DNA of 64,000 bases, taken from an uncultured Eudoraea sp. (GTDB lineage: Bacteria; Bacteroidota; Bacteroidia; Flavobacteriales; Flavobacteriaceae). The stretch spans positions 20,478 to 84,477 of the forward strand of contig CAMYJF010000015.1 in assembly GCA_947258555.1 (NCBI GenBank), read 5' to 3'. Within the stretch, counting starts at the first letter, position 1. Each line of letters starts with the position of its first letter. The notes beneath the pieces were generated by a model that was not told the origin of the DNA, did no database searches, and saw nothing but the letters and a program-made list of their open reading frames with translations. Made by a program: the position numbers and the translations under genes. Shown piece by piece: positions 35,692 to 45,756 of this stretch.

Positions 35692-36144
35692 ATGAGAAAA
35701 CTCGTTAGTTACATTTTGGCACTCGCCGTAGTTGCACTATTGGGCAATTGTGGTGCATCCAAAAAGGAGGTTAATATTACCGAAGATGAGAAACAGACCT
35801 TTACGGCTGCAGGGAATGATACAGTAACCATTGGCAGTGAGGAATCCAACTACGAGATCATAATTATAGAGCCCGGATTTAATAGATGGCTTCTTAGTAT
35901 TGCGCAACCCAGGGGCTATTATTCTCAATCCTATATGGAAACAAGGAACAGGATCTTTGTAATAGAATGGAATAACCGTGTGCTTATGCCTGGCCAATAT
36001 TCACCCCTTCTTTACGAAATGCAAATCAATTACGACCTCTATACTGATTATGGCTATGAGGTGAACTATCAGCTCTATAATTATTTTATCTATTTCCAGC
36101 GAAAATACAGACAGCGATTAGGCCCGTTCTTGCCCAGAATTTAG
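35692..36144 (+). CDS. Small lipoprotein (DUF6146-like)
   Basis: 150 residues with a lipoprotein signal peptide (hydrophobic 6-18; lipobox LLGNC with the Cys at about residue 20), a polar spacer with acidic residues and a C-terminal aromatic, Tyr-rich domain (LYEMQINYDLYTDYGYEV and following). I associate it with DUF6146 from memory. The Tyr-rich part may bind a surface or glycan, which is speculation. It is followed 22 nt later by a small membrane-protein gene in the same direction. Confidence 0.75.
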   Translation: MRKLVSYILALAVVALLGNCGASKKEVNITEDEKQTFTAAGNDTVTIGSEESNYEIIIIEPGFNRWLLSIAQPRGYYSQSYMETRNRIFVIEWNNRVLMPGQYSPLLYEMQINYDLYTDYGYEVNYQLYNYFIYFQRKYRQRLGPFLPRI

Positions 36145-36166
36145 ATTTGCATATTTTTGCAGACCG

Positions 36167-36484
36167 ATGAAAAAATTAAAAGAACGCTGGGGCATCACCT
36201 CTAATTTTCAACTTCTGATCATCTTGATCGTTTTTGCTGTAACCGGCTCAGCTTCTGTATGGGTAGCAAAGCCCTTTTTGGCCTGGGTTGGCCTGGACCG
36301 CTCTAACTTTCCTGATGCAGCCTGGAGCGGATGGGTATATTGGACGCTGCGACTGATACTAATTTTTCCTTTTTATCAGGTATTACTTGTCTTCTTTGGT
36401 TTTGTATTTGGGCAATTCAAATTCTTCTGGGCATTTGAAAAGAAAATGCTTAGGGCCATTGGATTGGGTTTCCTTCTTAAATAA
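36167..36484 (+). CDS. Small two-helix inner-membrane protein (DUF6787-like)
   Basis: 105 residues with transmembrane segments at about 14-36 and 60-85 and a basic C-terminal end (FKFFWAFEKKMLRAIG). I recall relatives labelled DUF6787 or, wrongly, prolipoprotein diacylglyceryl transferase; none of the Lgt active-site motifs is present. Function unknown. It is co-directional with the preceding lipoprotein and the TonB-dependent receptor downstream. Confidence 0.7.
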   Translation: MKKLKERWGITSNFQLLIILIVFAVTGSASVWVAKPFLAWVGLDRSNFPDAAWSGWVYWTLRLILIFPFYQVLLVFFGFVFGQFKFFWAFEKKMLRAIGLGFLLK

Positions 36485-36546
36485 AACCTAAATCGCTTCT
36501 AACCACTAGTAATTTACTTCCAATTTTACGTACTTGTGCGATCTTT

Positions 36547-38784
36547 ATGAGACCCTTTTTTCAAATACTTATCGCATTCTGTTGTTTCTCATTATCTGCT
36601 CAAAAGCAGCTGACAGGAAGTGTCTATGACACAGCAACTAAGGAACCCTTAGAGCAAGTAAGCGTTTACTTTCCTGAACTGGAATTGGGAACGGTAACCA
36701 CCGCAGATGGCCGCTTTCAATTAAGCAACTTACCGTCTGGCACATTTAAAATAATCATATCATATTTGGGGTATAAGACTTATTCTGCCCCAGTAGATCT
36801 AAGCACAACATCCAACATTGATGTTGCCCTTGAACAGAGCGCTATTGAGATGAAGGAAGTTATACTAGCAACTCCTTTCCATAAGCTTCAGCGCGAGAAT
36901 GTCATGAAGGTAGAACAGGTACAAATAGAAGCGCTCCAGAAAACAGGGGCTCCTACCCTATCAGAAGGATTGGCTACCATCCCCGGCGTAAGTACAGTAA
37001 GCACTGGTATTGGCATTGGGAAACCTGTCATCAGAGGTCTAAGCTATAATCGGGTTGTGGTCTATGCACAACATATCCGCTTGGAGAATCAACAATTTGG
37101 CGATGAGCATGGCCTGGGCCTGAGCGATAATGGACTGGAAAGTGTAGAGCTTATCAAAGGTCCTGCATCGCTACTATATGGTTCCGATGCGCTGGGGGGT
37201 GTACTCTATTTGAATCCGGAACGATTTGCCAATCCAAATACAGGCATGGGGGATATCAACCTGAATTATTTTTCGAATACCCAGGGATATAAAACCAATG
37301 GTGGCTACAAATGGTCTGGCGATGCCATGAAGTACCTGGTAAGGATCGGTGGGAGCTCACATGCCGACTACCAGGATGGAAACGGGACACGTATTACAAA
37401 TAGTAGATTTCAGGATCGGGATGTGAAGCTCGGACTTGGGTATCGTGCGGGTTCTTTTAAAACCGACTTACGCTACAATTTCAATACTTCCGAATTGGGA
37501 TTGCCCGAGGAGTTAGGCGTACAGACAACGGAAAGAGAGCCCATGCTACCAAGCCAGGAGCTGGATAATCATATGCTCAGTTTGAGATCGACTCTATTCT
37601 TTGATCGTTCCAGTCTGAAAGCAACCCTTGGCTACAGCACAAATGAAAGAAAAGAATTTGAGGATGACGAAGAAGAGATCGCCGCTATTGAGGAAGAAGA
37701 AGGCCCCGCGCTTGATATGAAATTGAATACACTCAGCTATAATTTGCAATATCAATTGCCCTCAGGCAAGAAATTAGAGACCGTGGTAGGCTTACAAGGC
37801 ATGCGACAAGAGAACGAGAATTCCGGGGAAGAGGTTTTAATACCGGATGCTCTTACTAAGGACTTTGGCATCATGGCTACTTCTCATATTCATCTCGGCA
37901 AAAGCGATATTCAATTAGGTATCCGCTATGATACAAGGGCCATCGAAGGAGAAGCCAGTGGCCTGCCTTCTGAAGAAGGGTATATAGCCCCTATTGATGT
38001 CGATTTTAGCAATTTTAACCTCGCCCTGGGTTATCGGATCGATTTGGGTAGTAAAATGATCGGGCGTATTAACCTGGCCTCAGGATTTCGTGCACCCAAT
38101 TTAGCCGAGCTTACTTCTAATGGTGTACATGAAGGAACAAACCGTTACGAAATAGGAAATCCCGATTTGGGCAATGAGAAGAATTTTCAAGTAGACCTGG
38201 CTCTGGAATATGCAGATGAGCACATTGAATTTACTGTAAACGGCTTTCATAATGCCGTTAAGGATTTTATTTATATCGAACCTACCGGCAGCATGATAGA
38301 CGGAAATAACGTTTTTGAGTATCTGCAACAAAATGCCGTTTTGTACGGCGGAGAAGTTGGGGCACATTTTCATCCGCATCCATTGGATTGGTTACACCTG
38401 GAAAGCACCTATCAATTAGTGATCGGAGAGTTGGATGATGATAGTGATATCCCCTTGGTTCCTGCCAATAGCTGGCGAAATACCTTGCGTATAGAAAGCC
38501 AGAAGAAGAGTGCAGATCTTGGCCGTGCCTATGCCTTTGTCACCTTGCATTCAGTGGCAGACCAGGATCGGGTAAGTTTTTACGAAACATCCACAAATGG
38601 TTATAACCTGTTGGATCTGGGTGCAGGGGCTAATCTGAATTTTATTGATAAAGGGGTCAGCCTGAGGATCAGCGTGAATAATGTCCTGGACAAACTGTAT
38701 TTTGCCCATTTGTCCCGCTTAAAAGCTGATGGGTTGGCAAATGCCGGAAGAAATATAAATATGGGATTGAGCTGGGTGTTCTAA
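36547..38784 (+). CDS. TonB-dependent outer-membrane receptor with carboxypeptidase-regulatory domain
   Basis: The 745-residue protein has a signal peptide (about residues 1-18), then a carboxypeptidase-regulatory beta-sandwich (about 21-100; LTGSVYDTATKEPLEQVSV). A plug domain (about 110-225; VELIKGPASLLYGSDALGGV) precedes a 22-strand barrel ending in an aromatic (GLSWVF), the normal C-terminal insertion signal. An acidic loop with nine Asp/Glu residues sits near residue 380 (38 residues after TLGYSTNERKEF starts the region). It probably imports a cation or cation complex, but the substrate is not certain. No matching susD gene is adjacent, so it is not a typical glycan-uptake pair. Confidence 0.88.
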   Translation: MRPFFQILIAFCCFSLSAQKQLTGSVYDTATKEPLEQVSVYFPELELGTVTTADGRFQLSNLPSGTFKIIISYLGYKTYSAPVDLSTTSNIDVALEQSAIEMKEVILATPFHKLQRENVMKVEQVQIEALQKTGAPTLSEGLATIPGVSTVSTGIGIGKPVIRGLSYNRVVVYAQHIRLENQQFGDEHGLGLSDNGLESVELIKGPASLLYGSDALGGVLYLNPERFANPNTGMGDINLNYFSNTQGYKTNGGYKWSGDAMKYLVRIGGSSHADYQDGNGTRITNSRFQDRDVKLGLGYRAGSFKTDLRYNFNTSELGLPEELGVQTTEREPMLPSQELDNHMLSLRSTLFFDRSSLKATLGYSTNERKEFEDDEEEIAAIEEEEGPALDMKLNTLSYNLQYQLPSGKKLETVVGLQGMRQENENSGEEVLIPDALTKDFGIMATSHIHLGKSDIQLGIRYDTRAIEGEASGLPSEEGYIAPIDVDFSNFNLALGYRIDLGSKMIGRINLASGFRAPNLAELTSNGVHEGTNRYEIGNPDLGNEKNFQVDLALEYADEHIEFTVNGFHNAVKDFIYIEPTGSMIDGNNVFEYLQQNAVLYGGEVGAHFHPHPLDWLHLESTYQLVIGELDDDSDIPLVPANSWRNTLRIESQKKSADLGRAYAFVTLHSVADQDRVSFYETSTNGYNLLDLGAGANLNFIDKGVSLRISVNNVLDKLYFAHLSRLKADGLANAGRNINMGLSWVF

Positions 38785-38792
38785 AAGGAATT

Positions 38793-39104
38793 TTAAGTCA
38801 CCTCCTCAGCCGTAGTTTCAACAACTTTTTCTTTTTTAGCCCCTTTTAAGAGATAGGTATATATCCACATAAGGGTAAAGGTTGGAATGATATCCATGCC
38901 GGGCATCAATTCCTCGACGAAGGTTATAAAACCTGCGGCCTTGCCTGTTCTGCCTTTATACATTCGTGTCATCAACCATCCTGCAAGGGGTGCCCATATG
39001 ACATCGGAAAATGCACCGATTCCCGGGATAATAAAACTAGCCATTCCCAGGGCATCAAATAATAGTCCGAGAAATAAATATTTGAATTTGTTGTCGTCTT
39101 TCAT
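38793..39104 (-). CDS. Small hydrophobic membrane protein, unknown
   Basis: 103 residues with hydrophobic segments at about 9-30, 35-47 and 66-88, a glycine- and proline-rich first part (LGMASFIIPGIGAFSDV) and a charged C-terminal tail ending in acidic residues. No family is recognised with confidence. It converges on the TonB-dependent receptor with an 8-nt gap and lies 65 nt downstream of folE on the same strand. Confidence 0.7.
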   Translation of the reverse strand: MKDDNKFKYLFLGLLFDALGMASFIIPGIGAFSDVIWAPLAGWLMTRMYKGRTGKAAGFITFVEELMPGMDIIPTFTLMWIYTYLLKGAKKEKVVETTAEEVT

Positions 39105-39169
39105 AAAATTTAAAAATAGGGGTTCCGTCTTTGCAAGGCAAAAAGGATGCCGAACTTTGGGACCTCAGA

Positions 39170-39784
39170 TCAGGATAGATCCGAGCTGATCAGGCGTAAA
39201 AATTCGTTCCTGGTTTCATTATTTTTAAAAGCCCCCCGGAATCCGGAAGTTGTAGTCACCGAATTCTGTTTTTGCACCCCTCGCATCATCATACACATAT
39301 GGGCAGCTTCAATAACAACAGCAACGCCCTTAGGTTTTAGGGTGTTATTAATACAATTTACTATCTCATCAGTTAGTCGTTCCTGCACCTGTAGCCTTCT
39401 GGCAAACACATCCACTACCCTGGGTATTTTACTTAAACCTACAATATGCCCATTTGGTATGTAGGCAATATGGGCTTTCCCAAAAAATGGAAGCATATGA
39501 TGCTCACAGAGGGAATAGATCTCAATGTCTTTAATGATCACCATTTCATTATAAGACTCTTCAAACATGGCACTTTGGAGTATCTCCACTGCATCCTGCT
39601 TATAGCCTTGGGTAAGAAATAACATAGCCTTGGCAGCACGTTCGGGAGTTTTTACCAATCCTTCGCGCTTTACATCTTCTCCGATCTCATCAATGATCCT
39701 GGAATAACGCTCCTGGATGTCTTTGGTGATTTCAATATTGTATTCTTCTAAATTTTTATAAGGGGCCATATAGATTTTTGGCAT
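39170..39784 (-). CDS. folE: GTP cyclohydrolase I
   Basis: FolE converts GTP to dihydroneopterin triphosphate, the first step of folate and pterin synthesis. The 204 residues have the Zn-binding Cys and His in [19 protein letters not shown] (near residue 100), [20 protein letters not shown], and the late Cys/Met cluster [14 protein letters not shown]. Divergent from the LolD-type gene across a 167-nt gap. Confidence 0.96.
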   Translation of the reverse strand: MPKIYMAPYKNLEEYNIEITKDIQERYSRIIDEIGEDVKREGLVKTPERAAKAMLFLTQGYKQDAVEILQSAMFEESYNEMVIIKDIEIYSLCEHHMLPFFGKAHIAYIPNGHIVGLSKIPRVVDVFARRLQVQERLTDEIVNCINNTLKPKGVAVVIEAAHMCMMMRGVQKQNSVTTTSGFRGAFKNNETRNEFLRLISSDLS

Positions 39785-39905
39785 TTATTATTTTACAATA
39801 GGTCGTGCTATGAACTAAAAAATTAACAGGCTTTTTTGCGAAGGCTCAAATTAAGGCTTAAAAGTGATATCTCCATATATTTTGTAAAGCTTCCGATCGG
39901 ATATT

Positions 39906-39935
39906 TTGACACCAATATCTGAATATCTACTTTCG
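39906..39935 (+). promoter_or_regulatory. Promoter of the LolD-type ATPase gene
   Basis: TTG (39906-39908), 19-nt spacer, TACTTTCG (39928-39935; one mismatch to TAnnTTTG), 16 nt ahead of the ATG at 39952. Confidence 0.55.
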
Positions 39936-39951
39936 TAACCGAATTCCGGCT

Positions 39952-40617
39952 ATGATCAAAGCGAGCAATATTAAAAAGTCTTTTGGATCCCTTGACGTGT
40001 TAAAAGGGGTGGATCTCATTATAAAAGAAGGTGAAGTGGTCTCAATAGTAGGTGCCTCAGGTGCCGGTAAGACCACCCTGTTGCAGATCCTGGGAACACT
40101 AGATGATCCGTCCAATGCCGATAAGAGCAGTCTGCGCATCAATGATGTAGAGATCAGCGAACTTTCCGAAAAGGAACTAGCCCGCTTTAGAAATGAGCAA
40201 ATAGGCTTTATTTTTCAATTCCACCAGTTGCTCCCTGAATTTACCGCTATAGAAAATGTGTGCATTCCTGCATACATAGGTCAGAAATCCAAACAGGAAT
40301 CCGAAGCACGCGCTACTGAATTGTTGACATTCCTTGGATTAAAAGACAGGCTACATCACAAACCCAATGCCCTTTCCGGCGGGGAACAACAACGTGTGGC
40401 CGTCGCCCGAGCCCTAATGAACAAGCCGGCTGTCCTTCTGGCAGATGAACCCAGCGGGAATTTGGATTCTGAGAGTGCCGATAGACTGCACAAGCTCTTT
40501 TTTGAACTCAGAGAAAAAATGGGCCAAACGATCATCATTGTTACCCACAATGAGGAATTGGCCGCAATGGCTGACAGAAAACTTACCATGGTTGACGGTC
40601 AAATTATTGATTCATGA
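39952..40617 (+). CDS. ABC transporter ATP-binding protein, LolD family
   Basis: 221 residues with Walker [13 protein letters not shown] near residue 36, signature [15 protein letters not shown] near residue 145 and Walker [15 protein letters not shown] near residue 165. This is the LolD/MacB-type ATPase that energises lipoprotein release or other membrane extraction. No permease gene is adjacent, so the partner (a LolC/E-like protein) must lie elsewhere. Its TGA overlaps the ATG of the next gene (ATGA). Confidence 0.9.
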   Translation: MIKASNIKKSFGSLDVLKGVDLIIKEGEVVSIVGASGAGKTTLLQILGTLDDPSNADKSSLRINDVEISELSEKELARFRNEQIGFIFQFHQLLPEFTAIENVCIPAYIGQKSKQESEARATELLTFLGLKDRLHHKPNALSGGEQQRVAVARALMNKPAVLLADEPSGNLDSESADRLHKLFFELREKMGQTIIIVTHNEELAAMADRKLTMVDGQIIDS

Positions 40618-41369
40618 TATCGTATCTCAAGGCATTTCTCGATGAGAAAGCAGATCAGTATAATCACCCCGACTTTATAGCATCAGACCCCATTCAGATC
40701 CCTCATCGGTTTACACGAAAGGAGGATATTGAGATCAGTGGCTTTCTGACGGCAACTATTGCCTGGGGTAACCGAAAGAGCATAATTAATAATGCAGGTC
40801 GTCTTATGGACTTGTTGGGCAATTCTCCCTATGATTTTGTCATGGAACACCAAGAGAAACATTTGCAACCTCTTGAATCCTTTTTACATCGAACCTTTAA
40901 CAGTACGGATGCAAAAACCTTTATGCGTGGGTTGAAACACATTTATACAAACCACGGCGGCATGGAGTATGTATTCTCCGGGCATGGCACAGATCTGCAA
41001 AAGGCCATTTCAAGATTTAAGAATACTTTCTTTGAGATCCCCCATCTCCCAAGGACTGAAAAACATATTTCAGATCCCTCAAAAGGTTCGGCGGCAAAAC
41101 GCATCAATATGTACCTGCGCTGGATGGTGCGGAACGACAATCGGGGGGTGGATTTTGGCTTGTGGCCTTCAATTTCTCCCTCAAATCTTAGTTGTCCGCT
41201 CGATGTACACTCCGGGAATATTGCGCGTAAACTTAAATTACTGCAGCGCAAACAGAACGATGCCAAGGCCTTGAATGAATTAGATTCGGCCTTACGTAAA
41301 CTGGATCCTATAGACCCGGTTAAGTACGACTTTGCCCTTTTTGGATTAGGGGTTTTTGAAGATTTTTAA
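40614..41369 (+). CDS. TIGR02757-family protein (DUF2400)
   Basis: The 251-residue protein begins IIS-like with [14 protein letters not shown] and contains the family blocks [19 protein letters not shown] and [23 protein letters not shown]. The end of the chain ([14 protein letters not shown]) is also as in TIGR02757. Some predictions link the family to helix-hairpin-helix DNA glycosylase-like folds, but function is not established. Translationally coupled to the LolD-type gene by a 4-nt overlap. Confidence 0.87.
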   Translation: MISYLKAFLDEKADQYNHPDFIASDPIQIPHRFTRKEDIEISGFLTATIAWGNRKSIINNAGRLMDLLGNSPYDFVMEHQEKHLQPLESFLHRTFNSTDAKTFMRGLKHIYTNHGGMEYVFSGHGTDLQKAISRFKNTFFEIPHLPRTEKHISDPSKGSAAKRINMYLRWMVRNDNRGVDFGLWPSISPSNLSCPLDVHSGNIARKLKLLQRKQNDAKALNELDSALRKLDPIDPVKYDFALFGLGVFEDF

Positions 41370-41378
41370 AGCTGCGGT

Positions 41379-42542
41379 CTACCTCACTATACCCATATCA
41401 CCCAAACTCAGATCTATTCCTTTACCGTTCTGCGCAATGGAAGCATAAATAGCTTCGCAAATGATCATATCTCTTTTGCCCATGGACCCTGGAGCCAAAT
41501 TTGGCGTTCCCTCCAAAATATGTCGGGCAAAATCATCCATCTGCAATTTTTGTTGGCTTTCATGCTCAAATTGAATCCTTCCCTCTGAACTTCGTCCTGA
41601 CAAAGGTCCGTATGAATTGGCAGGTTGTAATTCGAACCACCCATTCCTACATGAGGCAAATAAGCGATTTGCGCTGGCATTATGGGAAGTCATTATCTGC
41701 CCTACGGCCCCACTGGGAAATTCAAATTGCGCTGTAATAGTCTCATCGGTGTCTTTAAAATAGTCCGGGCGTGTACTGAATTCCTGTGCGTTAACCGATA
41801 TTGGGTTTTCCCCAGTACTATAAATAGCACTCTGAATGGAGTAGACCCCCATATTCAATAAGGCGCCTCCACCGGACAAGGCTTTATTGAGTCGCCATTG
41901 ATCAGGATTACCTCTGGATTGGTAGGCGGCATCCGCGCTCACAAAATTTATCGCACCAAAAGTCTTTTCGCGGACTAATCGCTTCACCTCTTGCGTATAA
42001 GGCTCTGACTGCAAACGGTATCCGATCCCCAGTTTCACACTGGCTTTTTCACAGGCCTCGATAATGGCATCGCATTCTTTCACGCTGATCGCCATGGGCT
42101 TTTCACAGATCACATGTTTACCTGCCTGCGCTGCCCGTATCGAAAATTCGGCATGCATGCTATTGGGTAAGACAACATAAACAATATCAATATCGTCGTT
42201 CTTGGTTATATCGTCAAAGGAGTCATAATCATAAATATTAGGGCCTGGAATGTTGTATTTGCTTGCCCACCTTCTTGCCTTTGCAGGTGTTCCTGTGACA
42301 ATACCGGCAAGGTGGCAGTGCTTCGTATCCTGCAGGGCCGGCGCCAATTGGTAGGTACTATAAGCACCCAGGCCAACGAGTGCAACCCCCAGGGAAGCTT
42401 CCTTTGATTTTTGCTCCCCCATTGCGCATGATAAAGGAAGGCTGGAGATCATTGCTGTTCCCGCAATTCCCTGACCCAGCAATCGATTAAATTTTCGACG
42501 GGATACCGGACGCCTCTGAAACTCAAGTGAGTTTTTCTTCAT
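41379..42542 (-). CDS. Gfo/Idh/MocA-family oxidoreductase, exported Tat lipoprotein
   Basis: 387 residues. The N terminus has a twin-arginine motif SRRKFNRLLGQG near residue 14, a hydrophobic stretch and a lipobox-like LPLSC near residue 39. It is therefore probably folded in the cytoplasm with its cofactor, exported by Tat and lipidated. The Rossmann domain follows (VALVGLGAYSTYQLAP near residue 54) with the conserved EKPMAISVKECD near residue 145 and a C-terminal substrate domain. Family members oxidise or epimerise sugars with NAD(P); the substrate is unknown. Glycoside hydrolase activity of the NAD-dependent type is also possible. Confidence 0.86.
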   Translation of the reverse strand: MKKNSLEFQRRPVSRRKFNRLLGQGIAGTAMISSLPLSCAMGEQKSKEASLGVALVGLGAYSTYQLAPALQDTKHCHLAGIVTGTPAKARRWASKYNIPGPNIYDYDSFDDITKNDDIDIVYVVLPNSMHAEFSIRAAQAGKHVICEKPMAISVKECDAIIEACEKASVKLGIGYRLQSEPYTQEVKRLVREKTFGAINFVSADAAYQSRGNPDQWRLNKALSGGGALLNMGVYSIQSAIYSTGENPISVNAQEFSTRPDYFKDTDETITAQFEFPSGAVGQIMTSHNASANRLFASCRNGWFELQPANSYGPLSGRSSEGRIQFEHESQQKLQMDDFARHILEGTPNLAPGSMGKRDMIICEAIYASIAQNGKGIDLSLGDMGIVR

Positions 42543-42583
42543 AACTCTTAAAGATAAAAACTAAAAATGTAGTCAGGTTTTCT

Positions 42584-42616
42584 TTGCTTTTCATTGCATT
42601 TATTTCAATACATTTA
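42584..42616 (+). promoter_or_regulatory. Candidate promoter of the S10 peptidase gene
   Basis: TTG (42584-42586), 22-nt spacer, TACATTTA (42609-42616; one mismatch to TAnnTTTG), 22 nt upstream of the ATG. Confidence 0.45.
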
Positions 42617-42638
42617 ACCTTCAATATAGAGCAACACC

Positions 42639-44123
42639 ATGAAAAAAACTATTTTCTTCTTATTCGTTATTTCACTTAGCTATTCAATAGCCCAGGAACG
42701 TAAAATTCCGGTAGATACTACCGTGACAACGCAGCACTCAGTCACGGTAAATGGCTCCGCCTTTTCTTATACAGCTACAACAGGTACACAACCGGTTTGG
42801 GATGAACACGGAAAACCTATTGCAGCCCTCCATTATACCTACTATACCAGGAATGGGGTTAAAAATCGCCAGTCCAGGCCTTTGTTGATTTCCTTTAACG
42901 GAGGTCCGGGATCCGGTTCCGTTTGGATGCACCTGGCCTATACCGGCCCTAGAGTATTAAAGATCGATGATGAAGGCTACCCGGTTCAGCCTTATGGTGT
43001 ACGCCAGAATCCATATTCTGTCTTAGATGTAACCGATATCGTTTATGTCAATCCTGCGAACACTGGCTATTCGAGGACAATTCCTGAAACGGGTGAAGAA
43101 GTAGATCGTAAGAAATTCTTCGGTATCAATGCCGATGTCAAATACCTGGCGGAGTGGTTAAATACATTCGTCACCAGGAATAACCGCTGGAGTTCACCAA
43201 AATATATTGTAGGTGAAAGCTATGGAGGAACCCGTGTAATGGGACTATCCCTGGCACTTCAAAATCAGCAATGGATGTATCTGAACGGGGTGATCATGGT
43301 CTCCCCAGCAGATTATAAAGTGATACGAGTAGGAGGACCTGTTAGTAGCTCTCTTAATCTCCCCTACTATACCGCTGCTGCCTGGCACCAGAAAGCCTTA
43401 TCTGCTGATCTGCAACAAAAAGACCTGTTAGACATCTTACCAGAATCTGAAGAATATACCATTAATACGTTGATCCCAGCCATAGCGAAGGGCGGGTTTA
43501 TTTCTGATACCGAGAAAGATCAGGTTGCGGAGAAAATGGCCTTTTATTCCGGACTAAGCAAGAAAGAGATCCTGGATCATAACCTGGATGTACCCACCCG
43601 GTATTTTTGGAAAGCACTCCTTAGGGATAACGGCGGGTATAATGTAGGTCGTCTCGACAGTCGTTACCTGGGGATCGACAAACGATTAGCGGGTACCAGT
43701 CCCGATTACAGTGCCGAATTAACATCCTGGTTGCACAGTTTTACGCCGGCTATTAATTATTACCTGCAGGAAGAATTAAACTTCAAGACGGACATCAAGT
43801 ACAATATGTTTGGCCCGGTAAGGCCCTGGGATAACAGTGATGACAATACACGGGATAATTTGCGCCAGGCCATGGCTCAGAATCCCTATCTGAATGTTTT
43901 GGTACAGAGCGGTTATTACGATGGGGCGACCACCTATTTCAATGCCAAGTATACCATGTGGCAAGTTGATCCCAGTGGGCGGATGAAGGACAGGTTTGAG
44001 TTTAAAGGCTATAGGAGCGGACACATGATGTATCTGAGAAGGGAAGATCTTAAACAAGCCAATGAAGATATCCGGGCTTTTATTCTGCGCACATCAAATA
44101 CAGGAAAATCGGCTAAGTACTAA
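42639..44123 (+). CDS. S10-family serine carboxypeptidase-like peptidase, exported
   Basis: 494 residues with a signal peptide (about 1-18, cleavage after SIAQ). The alpha/beta-hydrolase core has the oxyanion segment LLISFNGGPGSGSVWMHL near residue 82, the nucleophile Ser in VGESYGGTRVMG near residue 192, and later the Asp (SGYYDGATTYF) and His (YRSGHMMYLR) of the triad. This is the bacterial S10 carboxypeptidase architecture. It is probably periplasmic or secreted by Sec; no type IX C-terminal domain is seen. The CAT-like gene follows 15 nt later. Confidence 0.88.
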   Translation: MKKTIFFLFVISLSYSIAQERKIPVDTTVTTQHSVTVNGSAFSYTATTGTQPVWDEHGKPIAALHYTYYTRNGVKNRQSRPLLISFNGGPGSGSVWMHLAYTGPRVLKIDDEGYPVQPYGVRQNPYSVLDVTDIVYVNPANTGYSRTIPETGEEVDRKKFFGINADVKYLAEWLNTFVTRNNRWSSPKYIVGESYGGTRVMGLSLALQNQQWMYLNGVIMVSPADYKVIRVGGPVSSSLNLPYYTAAAWHQKALSADLQQKDLLDILPESEEYTINTLIPAIAKGGFISDTEKDQVAEKMAFYSGLSKKEILDHNLDVPTRYFWKALLRDNGGYNVGRLDSRYLGIDKRLAGTSPDYSAELTSWLHSFTPAINYYLQEELNFKTDIKYNMFGPVRPWDNSDDNTRDNLRQAMAQNPYLNVLVQSGYYDGATTYFNAKYTMWQVDPSGRMKDRFEFKGYRSGHMMYLRREDLKQANEDIRAFILRTSNTGKSAKY

Positions 44124-44138
44124 TTCAGGTATTCCCCG

Positions 44139-44780
44139 ATGAAAAAGATCCAGTTTACCAATCCACATCGCAAAAAGCATTATGACTTTTTCAGGGCGAT
44201 GAATCACCCTCATTTTAATGTGACGGCCCTGGTAGACATCAGCCAATTGGCAACTTATATCAAGGATAATGATCTCCCCTTTTCCCTGACGCTGGTCTAT
44301 TTCCTCAGCCGGACTGCCAATGAGATCCCGGAATTCCGTTGGCGTATCAGAGGCGAGGATGTCGTAGAACATGAGTCGGTTCATCCTTCGTATACAGTTT
44401 CTACTGAATCTGCAGACGTCTTCAGTTTTTGTACAGTTCCTTATACTTCGGAATTTGATAGGTTTATTCGAACGGCCACCGATATCCAGCAAAAAATGTG
44501 GGAAGATCCAAACCTGGAAGATGAAGAGGGTCGGGATGATTACTTATTTCTATCCGCCTTGCCCTGGATCCGTTTTACGAGCATGCAGCACGCTATGCAG
44601 GAACATCCGGGAGATAGTGTTCCCAGGATAAGCTGGGGAAAATACTACACTTCAGAAAACAGAATCTGGCTACCCGTTTCCGTTCAGGTGCACCACGCAC
44701 TGGTAGATGGTCGTCATACCGGGGCCTATTATGAACTTCTGGAATCCAAATGTGCCTCTCCAGGGACCTGGTTGACATAG
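44139..44780 (+). CDS. Chloramphenicol-acetyltransferase-fold (CAT family) acyltransferase
   Basis: 213 residues. The catalytic motif HHALVDGRHTG near residue 185 fits HHxxxDG, and the N-terminal NPHRKKHYDFFRAMNHPHFN and SFCTVPYTSEF segments follow the CAT pattern. It is probably a trimer using acetyl-CoA. Whether it modifies chloramphenicol cannot be told: many chromosomal CAT homologues have other acceptors, and no mobile element or other resistance gene is present. It sits 15 nt after the S10 peptidase gene, suggesting a shared transcript. Confidence 0.85.
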   Translation: MKKIQFTNPHRKKHYDFFRAMNHPHFNVTALVDISQLATYIKDNDLPFSLTLVYFLSRTANEIPEFRWRIRGEDVVEHESVHPSYTVSTESADVFSFCTVPYTSEFDRFIRTATDIQQKMWEDPNLEDEEGRDDYLFLSALPWIRFTSMQHAMQEHPGDSVPRISWGKYYTSENRIWLPVSVQVHHALVDGRHTGAYYELLESKCASPGTWLT

Positions 44781-44882
44781 CATAGTAAATCCTACTATAA
44801 TTTCAGTACTGCATACTAGCAGCGCCTATATCCCGTTTTATTTCTACACGATTTAAAAACTGCTAACTGTAAATCTTACTTT

Positions 44883-45737
44883 ATGAAATACCTTAAAAAA
44901 AGTAGCCTTTTGGCCATGTTATTCCTGCTTGTAGCTGCATGCTCAAGCGATGATGAGCCAATTTTCCAGGATGATGCTTTAGAACTTCCTCCATTTGAAA
45001 CCATGATGGCCGATTTTGAAGCCTTCACTGATAATGCAGGATCCGGGAAATATGAAGTATCCTTTCTTGACAAAGCCCCTAAATCTAATTGGAATTTGGC
45101 CCGTGTCGTAATTGGCACATGGAATGTGACCTTATTCACGACTCTTGCCGTTCCGATCACATCATTCAGAACCGCCTTTCTACACGATCCGGAACGCATA
45201 GGAGAAGATGCCTGGCAATGGATTTATACGGTAGATGGATTTGGTGGCGAGTACACGGCGCGATTGACCGGCGAGCTTGTAAACGAAGTAATAGTCTGGG
45301 AAATGTATGTGTCACGTAGTGGCATAGAGGCTTTTGGTGAATTCCTCTGGTTTATGGGCGAATCGGCAAGTGATGGCAGCTCAGGACACTGGATCCTCAA
45401 CCAGGGACCAGACAGGCAAAACGCCATGCTTCGGATCGACTGGGTACGGGAAATGGAAGAAGTTGACAATATAAGATATACCTGGGTTCGCGAATTCACC
45501 GATGATCAAAGCGCTGATCCTTACAGAAACAGCTACCTTGAATACGGACTGATAGAAGGGGATTACGACGCTTATTTTGACGCACACGTATATGAAGCGA
45601 ATCTTCAGGACTTTGTTGATGTTAGAATAGAATGGAATCGCGATCTCTATTTTGGTCGTATCCAGGCACCACATTTTTATGAAGATATGGAGTGGCATTG
45701 CTGGGATGGCACAGGAGAAGATGTCCTCTGCGAATAA
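44883..45737 (+). CDS. Lipoprotein of unknown function
   Basis: 284 residues with a lipoprotein signal peptide (hydrophobic 10-19, lipobox LVAAC with Cys 20) and the acidic SSDDEP immediately after, a pattern seen in Bacteroidota surface-exposed lipoproteins. The mature part is rich in Trp, Asp and Glu and looks all-beta (repeated short strands such as WEMYVSRSG and MLRIDWVREM). No domain recognised. A good terminator follows, so the gene ends its transcript. Confidence 0.8.
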   Translation: MKYLKKSSLLAMLFLLVAACSSDDEPIFQDDALELPPFETMMADFEAFTDNAGSGKYEVSFLDKAPKSNWNLARVVIGTWNVTLFTTLAVPITSFRTAFLHDPERIGEDAWQWIYTVDGFGGEYTARLTGELVNEVIVWEMYVSRSGIEAFGEFLWFMGESASDGSSGHWILNQGPDRQNAMLRIDWVREMEEVDNIRYTWVREFTDDQSADPYRNSYLEYGLIEGDYDAYFDAHVYEANLQDFVDVRIEWNRDLYFGRIQAPHFYEDMEWHCWDGTGEDVLCE

Positions 45738-45756
45738 ACAGTGATCCAATACTATT

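Noticed and set aside
44139..44780. Acquired antibiotic-resistance island around the CAT-like gene
   Set aside because: No transposase, integrase, repeats or second resistance gene; base composition and packing look like the neighbours. A chromosomal acyltransferase is the simpler reading.
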